From Phyllostachys edulis (lineage: Eukaryota; Streptophyta; Magnoliopsida; Poales; Poaceae), in NCBI GenBank assembly GCA_036346405.1, contig CM070548.1, positions 59,766,611 through 59,830,610 of the forward strand: a DNA stretch of 64,000 nucleotides. Direction: 5' to 3'. Of this stretch, positions 1 to 12,489 are shown piece after piece (position 1 is the first letter of the stretch; each line of letters starts with the position of its first letter). Made by a program: the position numbers and the translations under genes. The notes below the pieces were generated by a model. The model ran no database searches and was not told the origin of the DNA. It saw only the letters and a program-made list of their open reading frames with translations.

Positions 1-1995
1 CGAGCAAGTGCTCTAAGGGCAGATTGGGCACCAGGACCAGGAGTTTTTGTCTTGTTTCCACCAGTAGCACGGAGCTTAATATGCAAAGCAGTAATTCCAA
101 GCTCCTATAAAATGGAAATAACGCATTATGCGTCAACAGATAAATAAAAATTGTATTTTTGCCATAGCAGGGAAATACCTTGCATCTTTGAGCAACATCC
201 TGTGCTGCAAGCATAGCTGCATAAGGTGAGGATTCATCACGATCAGCTTTAACCTTCATGCCACCTGGACACCAACACAGCAGTTGTCAAGCTATAGTGC
301 AGATAAGAAATGAAACCAAATTATCTTTGTTCAAAACCTAGAAAAAGGATTTGCATCTTAAAGAAACCCATAGAGCCAAAACATATACATTGGACCCAAA
401 AAGGCATAGTTTAAATAGAATTCAAAGGAAATGCTGTACAACAGGCGATGGCAATCCAAAAGCTTGTCCAAAAAATAAACTATATATGCAAAAATTCATT
501 ATTATATTTAAATAAACAAGACTGGAACAGACGTGCCATTGAAACAATAACTGGTAAAAAACTACTCCTGAGCATGTAAAGTCAAGTACTGATTTGACCC
601 ATTAACTGATTAACAGTCTACAGTACTCATAAGTTCAGCAACAACCCACAATCAGATTCCCTAGTAAAGACAAAACACATTTATCACTGTTCTAAAAGGT
701 GGCACCAAGCCCGACCAGTTGGCGACTAGGCGCCACCCCTAGCAACCGCCTAGCGCCTTCTAGAACACTGACATTTATCAAGCAAACCGTCATTAAATAT
801 CATAATTTCAACCGATTGCAAGTGTTTCCATCACATATGTGTGAACCCATTCGGTACACTCATCTGTAGCAGTCCAAAAGTACTTCTAAGTTCTTAGAAC
901 AGGCAAATACAATAAAGTGGATATAGCTATATGGAAATCTAGAGTGTGGAGTAGCAAACAGAAAATATATTATTAAAAATGACATAAACCATGTCCACTT
1001 CCATAATACAGACACCTCCATTTAACCCAGCGAGTGTTTCCCAGAGTAGACGACTTGGCAAAATCAGTGCAAAAAAGCAGCTGTTTCAGACCGAGCATAT
1101 ACCAAAGGATACACAACACCAAGACAGAAACGCCCAAAACAAAAGCAGGAAGAGGGAGGTACCAAAGAAAAACTCTGCAGTACCTCATTGTCAATATCGC
1201 ATAGCAATGACTCAAAACGCTCCCACACGACAGAAGGGAGGCGATCTTAAGGGCCGTGCTTAAAAAGTTAAAAAGAGAAGCACTCATCTCGATAACTAAA
1301 CACCAAATGCTCGTGCCAGTTACAAGTTAAAGAACAAATACCACTGATGCGTTACATCTAGTCCATCCCCATGGAACAGTGCACAATTGTAATTGATGTG
1401 ATTTTATAATCCACACTTTGAAAAATTAATTCATGCAACCAAACTGAACTGCGTCCAGAGCTCAATGACCCAAACTCAAGAAGCAGTATAGCTCTCAAGT
1501 GAAGCTAGATTTACTTATGGGAAACAATGTACAGTAGTACGACACAAGAAATCTAGCTGTCAATGCCATTAGTCATTACACGCAGACAACTAGTTACTTT
1601 ACTTGCGGAAGAAACGTAAGGGGTTTCATGACAGGATTTACCGGTGATGCGGACGAGCGTCTCCCTCCCGGACAGATCGGTCACATGCTGCACACCATCA
1701 AAATGCACAGGTAAGTTGCATTCTTTCTCTCCGTTAAACCTTTCGCACGAACGATGGAATAGGGGGCGGGGGAATGCGGCATCTCACGATGAAGGTGTCG
1801 TTGAAGGAGGCGAAGATGCGGGCGACGCCGAAGACGTACTCGCCCTCTCGGACGGCGGGGCCGAGCGTCACGTTCTCCTCCTTGGGCTCCCGCGTCTTCT
1901 TCCTCCCGGACTGAACGACGCACCATCAGAAGCTATAACTTGTTTATGAGATCCCAACAGGGCGGAGAACGAAAGGTGGCACAGCTACATACCAT
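1..1995 (-). CDS. RPS14: 40S ribosomal protein S14 (uS11), 5' part of gene
   Basis: Structural protein of the small cytosolic ribosomal subunit (uS11 family), located at the platform near the decoding site. Coding exons read on the minus strand: 1993-1995 (the ATG alone), 1788-1910, 1642-1687, 179-264, and 1-104 running off the window. All junctions have GT/AG borders and agree in phase. The translation contains SGRKKTREPKEENVTLGPAV, then FNDTFIHVTDLSGRETLV, GGMKVKADRDESSPYAAMLA and KTKTPGPGAQSALRALAR, which match plant S14 closely; about the last 20 residues lie outside the window. The start codon is directly followed by the first donor (ATG|GTATGT), so exon 1 contributes only methionine. 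Family identity is very secure. The only oddity is a possible F-V to F-I change at the exon 2/3 junction. Confidence 0.95.
265..1641 (-). other. RPS14 intron between coding exons 3 and 4
   Basis: A 1.38-kb AT-rich intron. Around 700-770 it holds a patch rich in GGCGCC/CCTAG words that looks like a short dispersed grass repeat. Short open frames at about 973-1287 have no recognisable product. No RNA gene was recognised in it. Confidence 0.8.
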
Positions 1996-2200
1996 GGTGG
2001 CGGCGGGCTCGGCGTTTGTGGGGGAGGAAGGCGAGGAGGCGACGATGAAAACCCTAGCTCGGTGCGGCTGCGGGAGCAAAGACGCGCGCATATAAGTAGC
2101 GTTCTCCTGCTGGGCCGGGAGTGGGCTTCTTTGGATGATTTTAGGCCGAGCGAGCCCGTTTGCCCAGTCCTTCTTCTCGTAATGTAGCCCAATAACTAGG
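1996..2200 (-). promoter_or_regulatory. RPS14 5'UTR and promoter with telo-box and site II-like motifs
   Basis: Reading leftwards into the gene, a telo-box (AAACCCTA on the plus strand at 2049-2056) lies in the presumed leader. A TATATG-like block lies near 2090, and TGGGCC at 2111-2116 with further GGGC/GCCC copies up to about 2190 resembles site II elements. The telo-box plus site II pairing is the established arrangement of plant ribosomal-protein promoters. The transcription start is inferred. Confidence 0.65.
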
Positions 2201-2960
2201 TAAGTACGTACCGGCAAAATTCGTCTAAAAAATGCCGTAGGCAAAATTGCAAAACCCCAGCCGGAAGTACATACGAGTTTCGTTTCACCTCTGCAACGAT
2301 TTTGATATATGTTACTCAGAAAGTTGCCATTTCAATATATGCCATCCAATTTTCTGAAATTCAAAATTTGTCACTCCAATTTCTTCCACTTTTAAAATTT
2401 GTCGTTACTTATTTTCCATCAATTCCTTGTAAACTACATATGTTGCCCATCATCTATTCCTCTCCATCCATTTCTCCTGAATGAACTAGCATCCACATCC
2501 ATCGAGCACAAGATCTGGTGTTGGTTGCTGTTGGTTGAATCAGTGCCACCTCACCATACTACCCATGATCTCGCTGGTCCCCGTCAGTAGTACCTCACGA
2601 CTCCTTCGGTCCCTCACGCCTCCCGAGTGAGCTCCATGCGCTTCCTTTGACAGGAGTCGACACATGCACTGAGTGTCGCGGAGAGGTGGTGAGTGGACAT
2701 CACTTGACCATGAGGTGACTCACATCGCCGAGATGATCGGCGGTGGTCGATGCTGCAGTGCTAGATTGGAGGCGAGTCCGGGCATGGGCGGCGACGGCGA
2801 TGCTCCAAACGCATCAAGCCTTGCATGTTGCCATAATTACCGGTAGTCGGTAACCGTCCTCTGGCTCGCTCCCGGAGCTTCATGTCGTTAGCGGCATGTC
2901 GTGGTTCTTGCGTCGTAAATTTGCATAATGCCGGTTCGAGAGATCACGTTCAAGGCGATA
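2201..2960. other. Intergenic stretch, no gene seen
   Basis: AT-rich up to about 2500, then mixed sequence. The left edge of the old LTR-like element described next probably lies here. A TG-beginning start near 2523 is possible, but no target duplication was found to prove it. Confidence 0.4.
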
Positions 2961-4363
2961 AAGTGCGGTGCATTTTGAGATTGAGTGCGGCTCGATGATG
3001 GAAGCGACCAAGTTGAGCGGTCGTCGCCTCCACAACTTTCCATGCCTTGCCCTCAACTCACCTCACGCCGCCCATGTAAATCGCCCGTCACGCCGCGCGC
3101 CACACCTGCTCCCACCGCCTCCCTGTTGCCACCACCCTACTGGCGCCACCGCCTTTCCCTTGGTTATAAAAGCCGCCCCTGGACTAGCCTTCATCACCAC
3201 CTCTCACCCTCACCACCTCCACTTCCCTCCCATCACTGGAGCCAGGTGAATTTGGGCGAATCACCGTCGCCACTGTGCTTCTTCCTCGGCAAGCCGACAC
3301 TCAATTCACCGCCTCCGTCCGCCCCACCACCAATTTGAGCCCTCGTTAAGCACCGCCTCGCTGCTCCGCTCCTTTCCCCCACCTCCCCCATCACCCATTT
3401 CCACCGGAGCCTCGCCCACCGCCTCTCTCGCCACCTCCTCCACGGCCACCACCGCCAAGCCGCCTCCACCCCAAGCACCCACACCACCACCATCGTGACC
3501 CTCTCCACCCCCTGATGCTTCTCCGCTTGCTTGGCGGAATCCCTTGTAAGCGTCGTCGCCTTCACCTCTACTCGGCCATGCGCCTCACTTGCTGCCCCCA
3601 TTCCAACACCTTCCGACCCTCCAATCCCCAAAGCAGGATCCCCATCACTCGTGATGCTCCCGCCACCAGCCTTGCCCTTGCCCTTCACGCCGCCCATGAT
3701 CGCCGTCGCCATCCATTTCTCACTTCGTGGCGCTGACCTCCTCCGGCCGAGCGAGTGGCTGGTTTTGGCTTTGGGCCAAAAAGGCCAAAGCCCAGTGGCT
3801 TTAAGCCAGTACAGTAATGGGCAATGGGCTTGGCCTATTACTGTTCACTCAAGCCCATTACTGCTCAATCATTCGGCCCTGATTATTCATTTGCACAGTA
3901 ATTTCGTCATTGCTCACCCGAAAAAACCAAAATCACTGTTCATTTTCATCTAAAAACAGCAAACCCTAATTACTGTTCAAAACCCAAAACAGTAAATCCA
4001 GATACTATTCAAATCCAACATTTGTAGATGAATAGTAAAATAGTAATATTCATCATCCGGCAATTTTCGCCCGAAACCCTAATTTGACACTTTATACTTC
4101 TTTCAACCGTTTTGAGCCCGTAAATCCAAATCTCAACTCCGTTCAGTCCAATCAAGCACCAGATAAATCCCCACCCTCCACACCAGCTTCCTTCATGTTT
4201 CTTTTTCATTTTTATTTACTTGCATGTTGTTCCCAGCTCATTCCTTGTCGAGCCGGATTTTACTTGGTTTGTTTTATTGTATTGCTTCTCGTTTGGTTAT
4301 GACTTAGATGACTAGACTCCAGAAGACATCGAACAAGACCAGTATCTACAAGATTTTGTGCAA
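2961..4363 (+). mobile_element. Old LTR-retroelement remnant (probable LTR), left part, split by a younger insertion
   Basis: A CT/CG-rich leader-like block (3050-3740) follows a clear TATA box (TATAAAAG, 3165-3172). It is followed by a run of TACTGTTCA-type words (about 3800-4020), as seen in long grass gypsy LTRs. The sequence resumes directly after the younger element at 16271, so the two parts were once joined. The proline/arginine-rich open frames here are low-complexity and not convincing genes. The exact left end is unknown. A solo LTR or LARD-like element is the best guess. Confidence 0.5.
3165..3172 (+). promoter_or_regulatory. TATA box of the old LTR-like element
   Basis: TATAAAAG preceded by a GGTTA context and followed about 30 bases later by a pyrimidine/CA-rich stretch, the usual spacing for a plant transcription start. 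It is probably the LTR's own promoter. Activity cannot be judged from sequence. Confidence 0.5.
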
Positions 4364-4368
4364 GAAGG
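4364..4368. repeat. Target-site duplication GAAGG, left
   Basis: Five bases directly before the left LTR, identical to 16266-16270 directly after the right LTR. Removing the element and one copy rejoins the older LTR-like sequence. Confidence 0.9.
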
Positions 4369-6439
4369 TGTAAGATCAAGGTGGCCGACTAGAGGGGGGG
4401 TGAATAGGCGTTTTTAAAAAACTTCTTTGGCTCTAAAACCGATTTCTAATGCGGAAGCTAATACAAATACGGTTTTGCACAATTAAAGCCTAAATCAACT
4501 AGGTTCCCCTAAATGCACCAACAATACAAGTCTATTGATAAATAACAATTAAGCATATGACTTGAGCAATTCAATTCTAGCAATGGTGAATAGCACAATG
4601 AACTATTGCAATCATATCTAATGAATAAGCAATTTACTACAAGGTATATAAATTGCACAATGTAAAGCAAATATTCATACACAATGAATATAAATGTAAT
4701 AGTGAGACACAAGAGATCAAACCACAATTGACACGGCGATGTTTCTGGTGGTGATCGAGACTTCTTAGGTCTCCCTAATCACGTTGAGAAACCCAAACCA
4801 ATTGGTAGGCTCCACAATTAAGCATTCCTCCAAGGTAAGTCCAACCACTTGGACCGGTTCCAAACGAACCAACACCTCGCTCCACTAGGGTTGCTCCTTC
4901 CTCCTCTCCGGAGATGGCGAGCACCACACCACTCCTGAAACAAGGGCCTTCTCACAAGCTTCACTTGAGAAGATCACTGGACCACAGCCGCCTCCACGCC
5001 GTCTGGGTGTCGGCAAACACCAAGAGTAACAAGACTCTAACTCTCACTTGAACCAATCAAGTGTCAAAGCTCTATGGATCTGAAATCCACAACCTAAGGC
5101 AACACATGCACTTAGGGTTTGCTCTCAATCACTCACTAAGTGCAACACATGCACAAAGGGGTATGAGAGGCTTGCACTAGCTCAATAGAACTCAAGGGGC
5201 ACCACAACTCTCTCTCTCACGGCCAAGGTGGTGTTATAGCCCACACAAAAACTAGCCGTTGGGACAAAGTCTGTTTGAAAAGCGAAATCGGAACGGCCAT
5301 GTTATGGGGCGGTCGTGCCATACTCCAGCGGCTATAAAACTAGCCGTTGGTCACCATCGAACGACCGCCAACTAAGGCCGGTCGTACGCAACAATCGAGT
5401 ACAACCGCACAAACACTGCGGTCGTCAGCTCCACAAAGCGCCAAATGCGGCTAAGTCCACGAACACATTGCGGAATTATACAACCGCCACGGAAAAGCGG
5501 AGCAGCCGATGTGCGTGCGTCTGCGCTGAAAAATCGGTCGAACCACGGTAGCGGTTATGCACGGCCAACACTGCGTCGGTACTACTACTCTCAAGGGTTT
5601 CTCAAAACCGAAAGATGTGCAACAAATGCATCTTCTCTGGAAAACTTGAACCGCCAACAAATAATCGGGCGGCCGGCCTACGGTGCGTACCGCTCGATAC
5701 TGCCGGTACTACGCTCCACGAGAGCAACACATGCTCCAGCGATTCGCGGTCGTCTTGGCATGCATGTACATGCTTGATATGACCGCATCCGGTCGTCTGC
5801 ACATTACGTCGGTTCATCCGATTTTCTGAGAAAACAGTTGCGTTAAGCTTCAACTCAAATTGCAAAACACATTACGCCAATTTGATCGCAATGCAAACAA
5901 GGGTTCAAAGGTAAGATTCTCAACAAGTTGCAAAACACATTTGCACACTTTTAGAATATCCACCAATTGCGCCGCTTCAACTCAATTTGCAAAACACATT
6001 TGCGAAATTGACCTGATGCAAACAAGGATTCAAGTGAGATTCTCAACAAGTTGCAAAACACATTTGCACACTTTTAGAATCACACCACAAGAATAAGGTA
6101 CATGGACTTACACCATTTGCAAAAGCGCATTACAAAACTTAAGTCACATGCTACAAGGATTAACCATGAGCCACAACTATTTGTAAAACACATTCACAAA
6201 TATTGGCATCATGTTAAAGTGAGCTAGAGCAAACACAATGAGCTATCAACACATGACAAACTCAAGCTACTAGTCAAAGACCCTCTTAATAGTGCGGCAA
6301 CCTATACTAGCAATCCGGTCATCAACCAAACACCAAGGCCGGTAAAGACTAGGAACACATCCTTAGCCCTAGCTAGTCATACCTTTGCCTTGCGCAAACA
6401 CTTGAAGCTTGATGGCGCACATCCTTGCTTCAACTCGGG

Positions 6440-6860
6440 TTCTTGACTTGATATGCATCAACTCATGATGCATCCTTACTTGATCTTCATCAACACATGA
6501 TGAAGCTTCACTTCGGGATCTTGACTTGATGCTCATCAACACATGATGACATCTACCATCCCGAGTCATGATATGCATCAACACATGATGCACTCTTCAC
6601 TTGACCTCCATCAACTCATGATGGGTCTTCACTTGACTTGATGATCAACACAAGATCATCTCCTTATCTTGAACATCATCGACACACGATGATTTCTTCT
6701 TATCTTGAACTTGATGCGCATCAACACATGATGTGCATCCTTTACTCAAGCTCTTCGCCGATATCATCAACACATGATGATCTTCTCGATATGCATCAAC
6801 ACATGATGCATTCTCCTCTTGACTTGACTTGATGACAATCAACACATGATGTCATCCCAA
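6440..6860. repeat. CATC-AACACAT-GATG hairpin array, left LTR
   Basis: Left copy of the array described at 14555-14965. About eleven units of 35-45 bases share the core ATCAACACATGATG, while the flanking arms differ from unit to unit and stay complementary within a unit. Confidence 0.85.
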
Positions 6861-7059
6861 GTCGTCAACCACATGGAACATAACCTATTCATCCAACTCA
6901 TGGAAAATGTTAGTTCCACAATATGATTATCATTAATTACCACAACATACCATTAACTCATAATGGCGGGACAAGATACCACAATCTTTCCCTCATTGGT
7001 AATTGATGATAACCACTTCAATAGCAAATAATTGAATAGAGTTTGGTATGAGTATATAA

Positions 7060-7690
7060 GTACTACATAAGTTATATATACTCAACATGAGTGTATCTGA
7101 ACTACACAAGTCGTATTAACTCAAGAATACATGAGCATATATTAACTACATAAGTCTCATATACTCATATGAATATATTAACTACACAAGTTAAACATAT
7201 TCAAAGATATGTGAGTACACATGAACTACACAAGTTATGTTCTACTCACATATAAGTATATATAGACTACACAAGTCTTATACACTCTTATGAATAGATT
7301 AACTACATAGAGTTAAACATATTCAAGAATATGTGAGCACACATAAACTACACAAGTTATGTTATACTCACATATAAGTGTATATAGACTACACAAGTCA
7401 TATATACACACTTGAATATACTAACTACATAAGTTATATATATTCAAGAATATGAGCATATATAAACTACATAAGTTATATATACTCACATGAATATATT
7501 AACTACACAAGTTAAATATATTCAAGGATATGAGTATATCTGAACAACACAAGTTATATATATACTCATATGAATATATTAACTACACAAGTTAAATACA
7601 TTCAAGAATATATGAACTACACAAGTCTCATATACTCATATGAATAAATTAACTATGCAAGTTAAATATATTCAAAGGACATGTTTCAAA
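7060..7690. repeat. ACT-ACACA-AGT hairpin array, left LTR
   Basis: Repeated TTAACTACACAAGTTAA and AGACTACACAAGTCT cores separated by TATATACTCATATGAATA-type spacers. The parallel array in the other LTR is at about 15160-15790. Confidence 0.8.
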
Positions 7691-8158
7691 GTAAAGATCC
7701 CAATTGTATATGGACAAGGAAATATGGATCAATACTAATGAAACCACAAAACATATATTGAGCTCCCCTAAATGTGTGCATACACAAATGTGTAATGAAA
7801 CATATGCACATATTCAAGTTAGACTTTTGGTGGAGTTCAACATATATTTTGGATCCGAGGAATGCAACAAGATATATGAATACAAACCTCTTTGTTCATT
7901 CTACTTTGTATTCTTTATATCCAAGCGAGACTAAACATGATATAACAATAAGAGTGTTAGTCTTACAAATAGATTCATCATTATGAAATCATACTGTTTG
8001 GATTTATCATTAACCACTGCATGCCTTCATAGTTATTACCTTTATATCCAAATAAGACTACACAATATGTATAACAATGAAAGTGTTAGTCTCACAATTA
8101 GATTTGTCATTAATCACCAAAACCCCATTAACACATAATGGTAGGTCTAGATTCTTCA

Positions 8159-8171
8159 ATCTCCCCTTTTT
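8159..8171 (-). promoter_or_regulatory. Polypurine tract of the gag-only element
   Basis: On the minus strand AAAAAGGGGAGAT ends exactly where the 3' LTR begins with TGAAGAATC. This is the expected primer for plus-strand DNA synthesis. Similar CTCCCCTTTT copies occur at about 8310-8335 and 8410-8530, and repeated polypurine tracts are a known Sirevirus trait. Confidence 0.75.
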
Positions 8172-10866
8172 GGTGATTGATGACAAATCCTTTATAAATA
8201 ACAACATTTGGATATAAGTCAACAAAAGATAATCAATTAAGCTATTTGACTATATGCATGCATTGAAATGACAAGAGAATCTTGGTAAACTCCACTTTTG
8301 GCACCACAAGATTCTCCCCTTGATTCTCCCCTTTTAGGCAACACAAGAGATCAAGAGAATAACAAATAAAGCTCATACAAATTAACATCCAAATGTAGCT
8401 CATACAAATTCTCCCTTTTGGCATTAAGCACCAAAAGCAAAACAAATCTTAAGCAAAGGAGAGTCTTTGCAAAACTTATGAGCTAGGCAATAAAACGAGT
8501 TTTATTTTGAGCAAATAAGCATACTCCCCTTTTTGGCATAAAACAACAAAAATCCGAGAATAAAAGCGAAGCCTTAAGGGTGTCTTTTCAAATTGGTTTT
8601 CCCATATAATGATATACCCATTTTAAAAATCAAAACATTCTTCAATTAGGTTTTCAAAAACTTTTTAGGAAAACTCCCCCTTACACAAAGGTTCCTCTTG
8701 GACAATCTTCTCCTTTGACTCACAAAGGTTTTCTCTTTGTTCAATCCAATATCTTTGCTTTTGACACACAAAAGCTTCCTTTATCCAATTATCTCCCTCT
8801 TTGTCATCTTTTTGAAATATGTCCATCCAAAACTCTTGATGACTTTAACCTCTTCCACTTGATCTTTGATTTGCATTCAAAATCTCTCTCTTTTGACATT
8901 AAGCACAAAAGCATTTTCCCCCAATGTCTTTATGTGTATCCACTTGTAAGATAATCCTTAAACATCACTTGTAGATACCATGAGTCGACGGTACCACTTG
9001 TTGGTAATACATGTAGATACCACTTGTAAATAATACTCGTAGATGTCACTTGTAAATCCATATGTTGAAATCACTTGTAGAGAACATGTGTCGACAAGAT
9101 TTGAAATCTCAAGGTGCTTGAACTTCTCTTGCAAAGATCTTCAAAAAAGCATCCAAAGAGAAGAGAAAATAGAGAATTCACTTGAGAGAAAAGATGATAC
9201 CAAATATAATTAATTCCACTTGTAGATACTTGGTACCACTTGGAGAGATAAGACTTAGATAGATACCACTTGAAAAGATATATCATGAAATGAGCGTATC
9301 GGAGATACCACATGAAAAAGATATATCATGAATTTTAGGTATCGGAGAGAGCTTGGTTTGAAAAGAATTGATTGGCAAGGATTGAAATAGATATCACTTG
9401 TAGGTGGGTATAAAGAAGTATACCACTTGAAGGATATCACTAGAAAGAATACCACTTATAAAGACAAGATGATATCATTTGAAGAATACCACTTGTAAAC
9501 ATAAGTAATATGAATTCCATGCCTAGATCAAGATGATCAAAAGGTGCTACCACTAAAAGGAATACCACTTGAATGATAAACATATCACAAGGATCAAAAT
9601 GGTATTTGGAGTCAACAAAGCATGAGTGGGTAGCTTGCAAGGATAACAAGGATCAATCTTGACATGAGGAGGCGATCAAAAGATTTAGAATTGAATAGAA
9701 TTGAAATGGAATCAATTGATGCAAAAATAGCAAAATCGGTACAACCGATTCAATTTCGGTCATCTGCGTTCTTGATCGTCTTAGCAGGTAAAGCAGAGTC
9801 GTCTGAAAATCGGTTATCTGCATGTGAATAACTCGGTCGTTCGATTTTCCTAAACTTCGAGAATAGATCAAGGAATAGGAAATTTTGCAAATGATCCTTT
9901 GTTTTAATATTCAAATAAATGTTACTTAGGATCCTTATGCATTAGATTGGAGATAGTAAACTTCAATGAATATAGTTTTTATGAATTAGTCTTTTGATTT
10001 TACAATAAAGCTCATTTTGAGAAACTTCTCCAAAAGAACCAAATTTGAGCAAATGAAGAAATTAAGGCATCAAATTTCATGTATGAGTTATAAATACCAT
10101 TATGGACCTTTTCATGTGAATAGTTTTGGTTCATATGGCAAAACTCATAAGTGCTAGAAAGTGACCACTTAGGTCAACCTTGAATTTTGGATGAGTTTCA
10201 AAATCGAATAACTTTTGATAGGTTGGCCTTTTGGAAATATTTTGAATACCAAAATTGTTTAGAATAGCCAATTCTATCATTTTCATTTTGGGACAAAAGT
10301 CAAATTCCTTTTAGAATAGAGTTTACACAAAAAATCTAGTTTTGGTCAAAAACAAGATACTATGATCTACAATTTTGGCTAGAAACTCATTTTCATTTGA
10401 AATAGTTTTTTTTTGAATCAAAACCTTTGAAAAACATTTGGAAATCATTTGTATACATTTTGCAACTAGTTTTTCAAAGTATATACTAATAATTTCAAAA
10501 TTTTGACTTTTGGCTAAATGGCTTATTTTTGAAAAACATTACTAGCACTTAATTAATTTGGGCACACTTTGGGATGTGATATACATGGTCATGATTTAGC
10601 ACTCTCCTTAATGTGCCACTTCTTTCTTGCTCAAGAAATTAATAACAACGAATTAGCACAAGAGCAAGAACAACCCTTTTAAGATTTTACATGAATGCAA
10701 CCTACACAAGGTATAAGGGCTAGATACTTCAATGTAAATACTTGTTCTGAGATAGCATTGGTTTATGATCTGAATTTATCTTCCTCAAGCTTGGCTCCAA
10801 TTTGTATATGGTGGAATCCACCTCTCCATGAGTGAGCCAAACCTCCAATACTTCTCCAAGTACCTA
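8172..10866 (-). other. Non-coding internal region of the gag-only element
   Basis: About 2.7 kb where pol would be expected, but no pol motif is visible in any frame. It contains further inverted repeats, such as 8415-8437 (CTTTTGG/CCAAAAG), 8712-8728 (CCTTTG/CAAAGG, loop ACTCA) and 8757-8775 (GCTTTTG/CAAAAGC, loop ACACA). It also contains a degenerate array of TACCACTTGTAGATA words at about 8960-9640. Confidence 0.7.
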
Positions 10867-12460
10867 TTAATCATTTAAGCATCTTTTGGTACCCACTCGG
10901 TTGGGTCCTTGAATATTAGTCACAATAGATTTGGGCACCCAAATGGCCATAACAATAGTTTTATGTGAGTTAACATTCCTAGCAAACACATTGCCATTTC
11001 TATCCTTCCTAAGCAAATAATGATCATTATAGATGATAGGCTTAGGAGTGATACCTTTGGGACATTCTTTACTAAAATGTCCTTTCTCCCGACAATTGTA
11101 GCAAGTAGGGCTTTTGCTTCCCTTGATGTCTTCTTATCTTGCTCAATTCAAACTTGCCTCTTCTTTGAATGTCTTGACTTGACATCCTTTTGATTTGGAC
11201 ACAAGGCAATGTGACCATTCTTCTTGCATCCAAAGCACTTGATATTGTTGACTTGTTTTCTATCTTGCTTTGGAATGCTCTTCACCTTCTTCTTGGCGGT
11301 GAGACCAAGTCCTCCTTTGTCATTCATCTTGTTAGGGCATCTGGAGGCAATGTGACCCTTCTCATGACAATTAAGGCACTTAATATTCTTCATGTGTCTT
11401 GCATTGTGCCTCATTTTGCTATTTTCCTTTTTCTTCTTGGGAGTAAATCAATGCCACTCTTATCTTGTAAGCATATTTGCTTGCTCAATATTTCATCGAG
11501 TAGCCTTCCTTTATAGCTTCTATCAAGTCATTCTTCAAACTTGAGACTTGGGCCTTGAGCCTTTGTTTTCCTCTACAAGGTTAGTCTCAACAAGTATAGA
11601 GGAAATAGGTACATCTAATTTTGAGCAACAAGGCATATCAATTAAATCATCACAAGAAGTGGATACATTAATTTTAGATGAATTGCAAGGAGTAGGAGCA
11701 ATACAAGGCAAATCATCTAATAGATCACATGTAATTCCTTTATCCACTTTAGAGTTAGTATAACTTTTAAGAAGGAGGGTTTCATGTTCATTTTTTAAAA
11801 CATCATAATTTTCTTGAAGCAAGTTAAATTCTTTCTTCAAAACTTTGAATTTTGAAACCTCCTTTCCCATAAAAACATTTTGTTCTTCTAGCATATCTAT
11901 CAACTCATCATATGAAGGTTCATCATTATCATCATCATTATATACCTTCTTTTTACCTTTTGCCATAAAGCAATGAGGCGATGTAGTTGGAGTTGATGTG
12001 TCATCATCGTCGAGCTAGAAGTTGATGTGGAGGACTTGTGGACTCTTCATCGTCGGAGTTAGAGATTGAGCATTCTTCTCCGGCGTCCACTTTTGTATGC
12101 AATCCTCATTAGTTGAAATGGACCGTTCATAATATTCTTGAAGATAAGTCCACATCTCATGAGCGTTCTTGAGATCGCATATGGCATCAAACACACCTAC
12201 ACTCAAAGCACTAAATAAGGCGTTAATTGCTTGGCGTCGAGATGTAAGCATTTCTCTTCCTCAATTGTTGGAGCTAGTTGATCCAATAGAGGAGAAAAGC
12301 CAACATCTACAATCCGCCATATATTTAGGCCCATGGCCTTAAAATAACATGACATGCGGATTTTCCAATGAGCATAATTTGTGCCATCAAATTTGGGTGC
12401 TTCACCAAGGTGCACTAAATCTCTAGTGCCATCCTTTACTCTCTGAGGCGGTTAAGTCTA
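10867..12460 (-). pseudogene. Degenerate gag of the gag-only element
   Basis: Capsid/nucleocapsid polyprotein remnant of a copia-type retrotransposon. Order on the minus strand: an N-terminal gag domain (HLGEAPKFDGTNYAHWKIRM at about 12.4 kb, continuing with the FDAICDLKNAHEMWTYLQEY block in another frame), a charged coiled-coil stretch (11966-11535), two zinc knuckles at 11.2-11.4 kb (CLNCHEKGHIASRC, and CFGCKKNGHIALC, which lacks one spacing residue before the last Cys), and a third near 11.05-11.10 kb (CYNCREKGHFSKEC). A tail with MAIWVPKSIVTNIQGPN ends at a TAA at 10867. At least two frameshifts break the frame, either true decay or indel error. It would coat the element RNA if functional. 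Confidence 0.8.
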
Positions 12461-12473
12461 ATAAATGAGAGAC

Positions 12474-12489
12474 CAAGCTCGATACCACT
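12474..12489 (-). promoter_or_regulatory. Primer-binding site (initiator Met-tRNA type)
   Basis: Minus strand TGGTATCGAGC two to three bases inside the 5' LTR end, close to the standard plant TGGTATCAGAGC. It establishes minus-strand orientation of the element. Confidence 0.8.

Larger units (their letters stand above)
4369..8158 (-). repeat. 3' LTR (left copy) of the gag-only element
   Basis: 3790 bases; starts TGTAAGATCAAGG and ends GATTCTTCA on the plus strand. It pairs with 12490-16265 over its full length. The largest mismatches are short indels in the CG-rich CGGTCGT part (about 5270-5830). No protein-coding gene is recognised; the content is dominated by short inverted repeats. Confidence 0.9.

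Noticed and set aside
991..1263. Open frames on both strands within the RPS14 intron
   Set aside because: They lie inside a spliced intron and show no similarity to known proteins or codon bias.
3233..3712. 159-residue minus-strand frame and overlapping plus-strand frames
   Set aside because: Low-complexity Gly/Arg or Pro/His composition in a GC-rich LTR leader. No domain, and several frames are open at once.
6440..6860. Regular short repeats with variable spacers, superficially CRISPR-like
   Set aside because: The setting is an LTR in a plant nuclear genome, there are no cas genes, and the variable parts are complementary arms of hairpins and not independent spacers.
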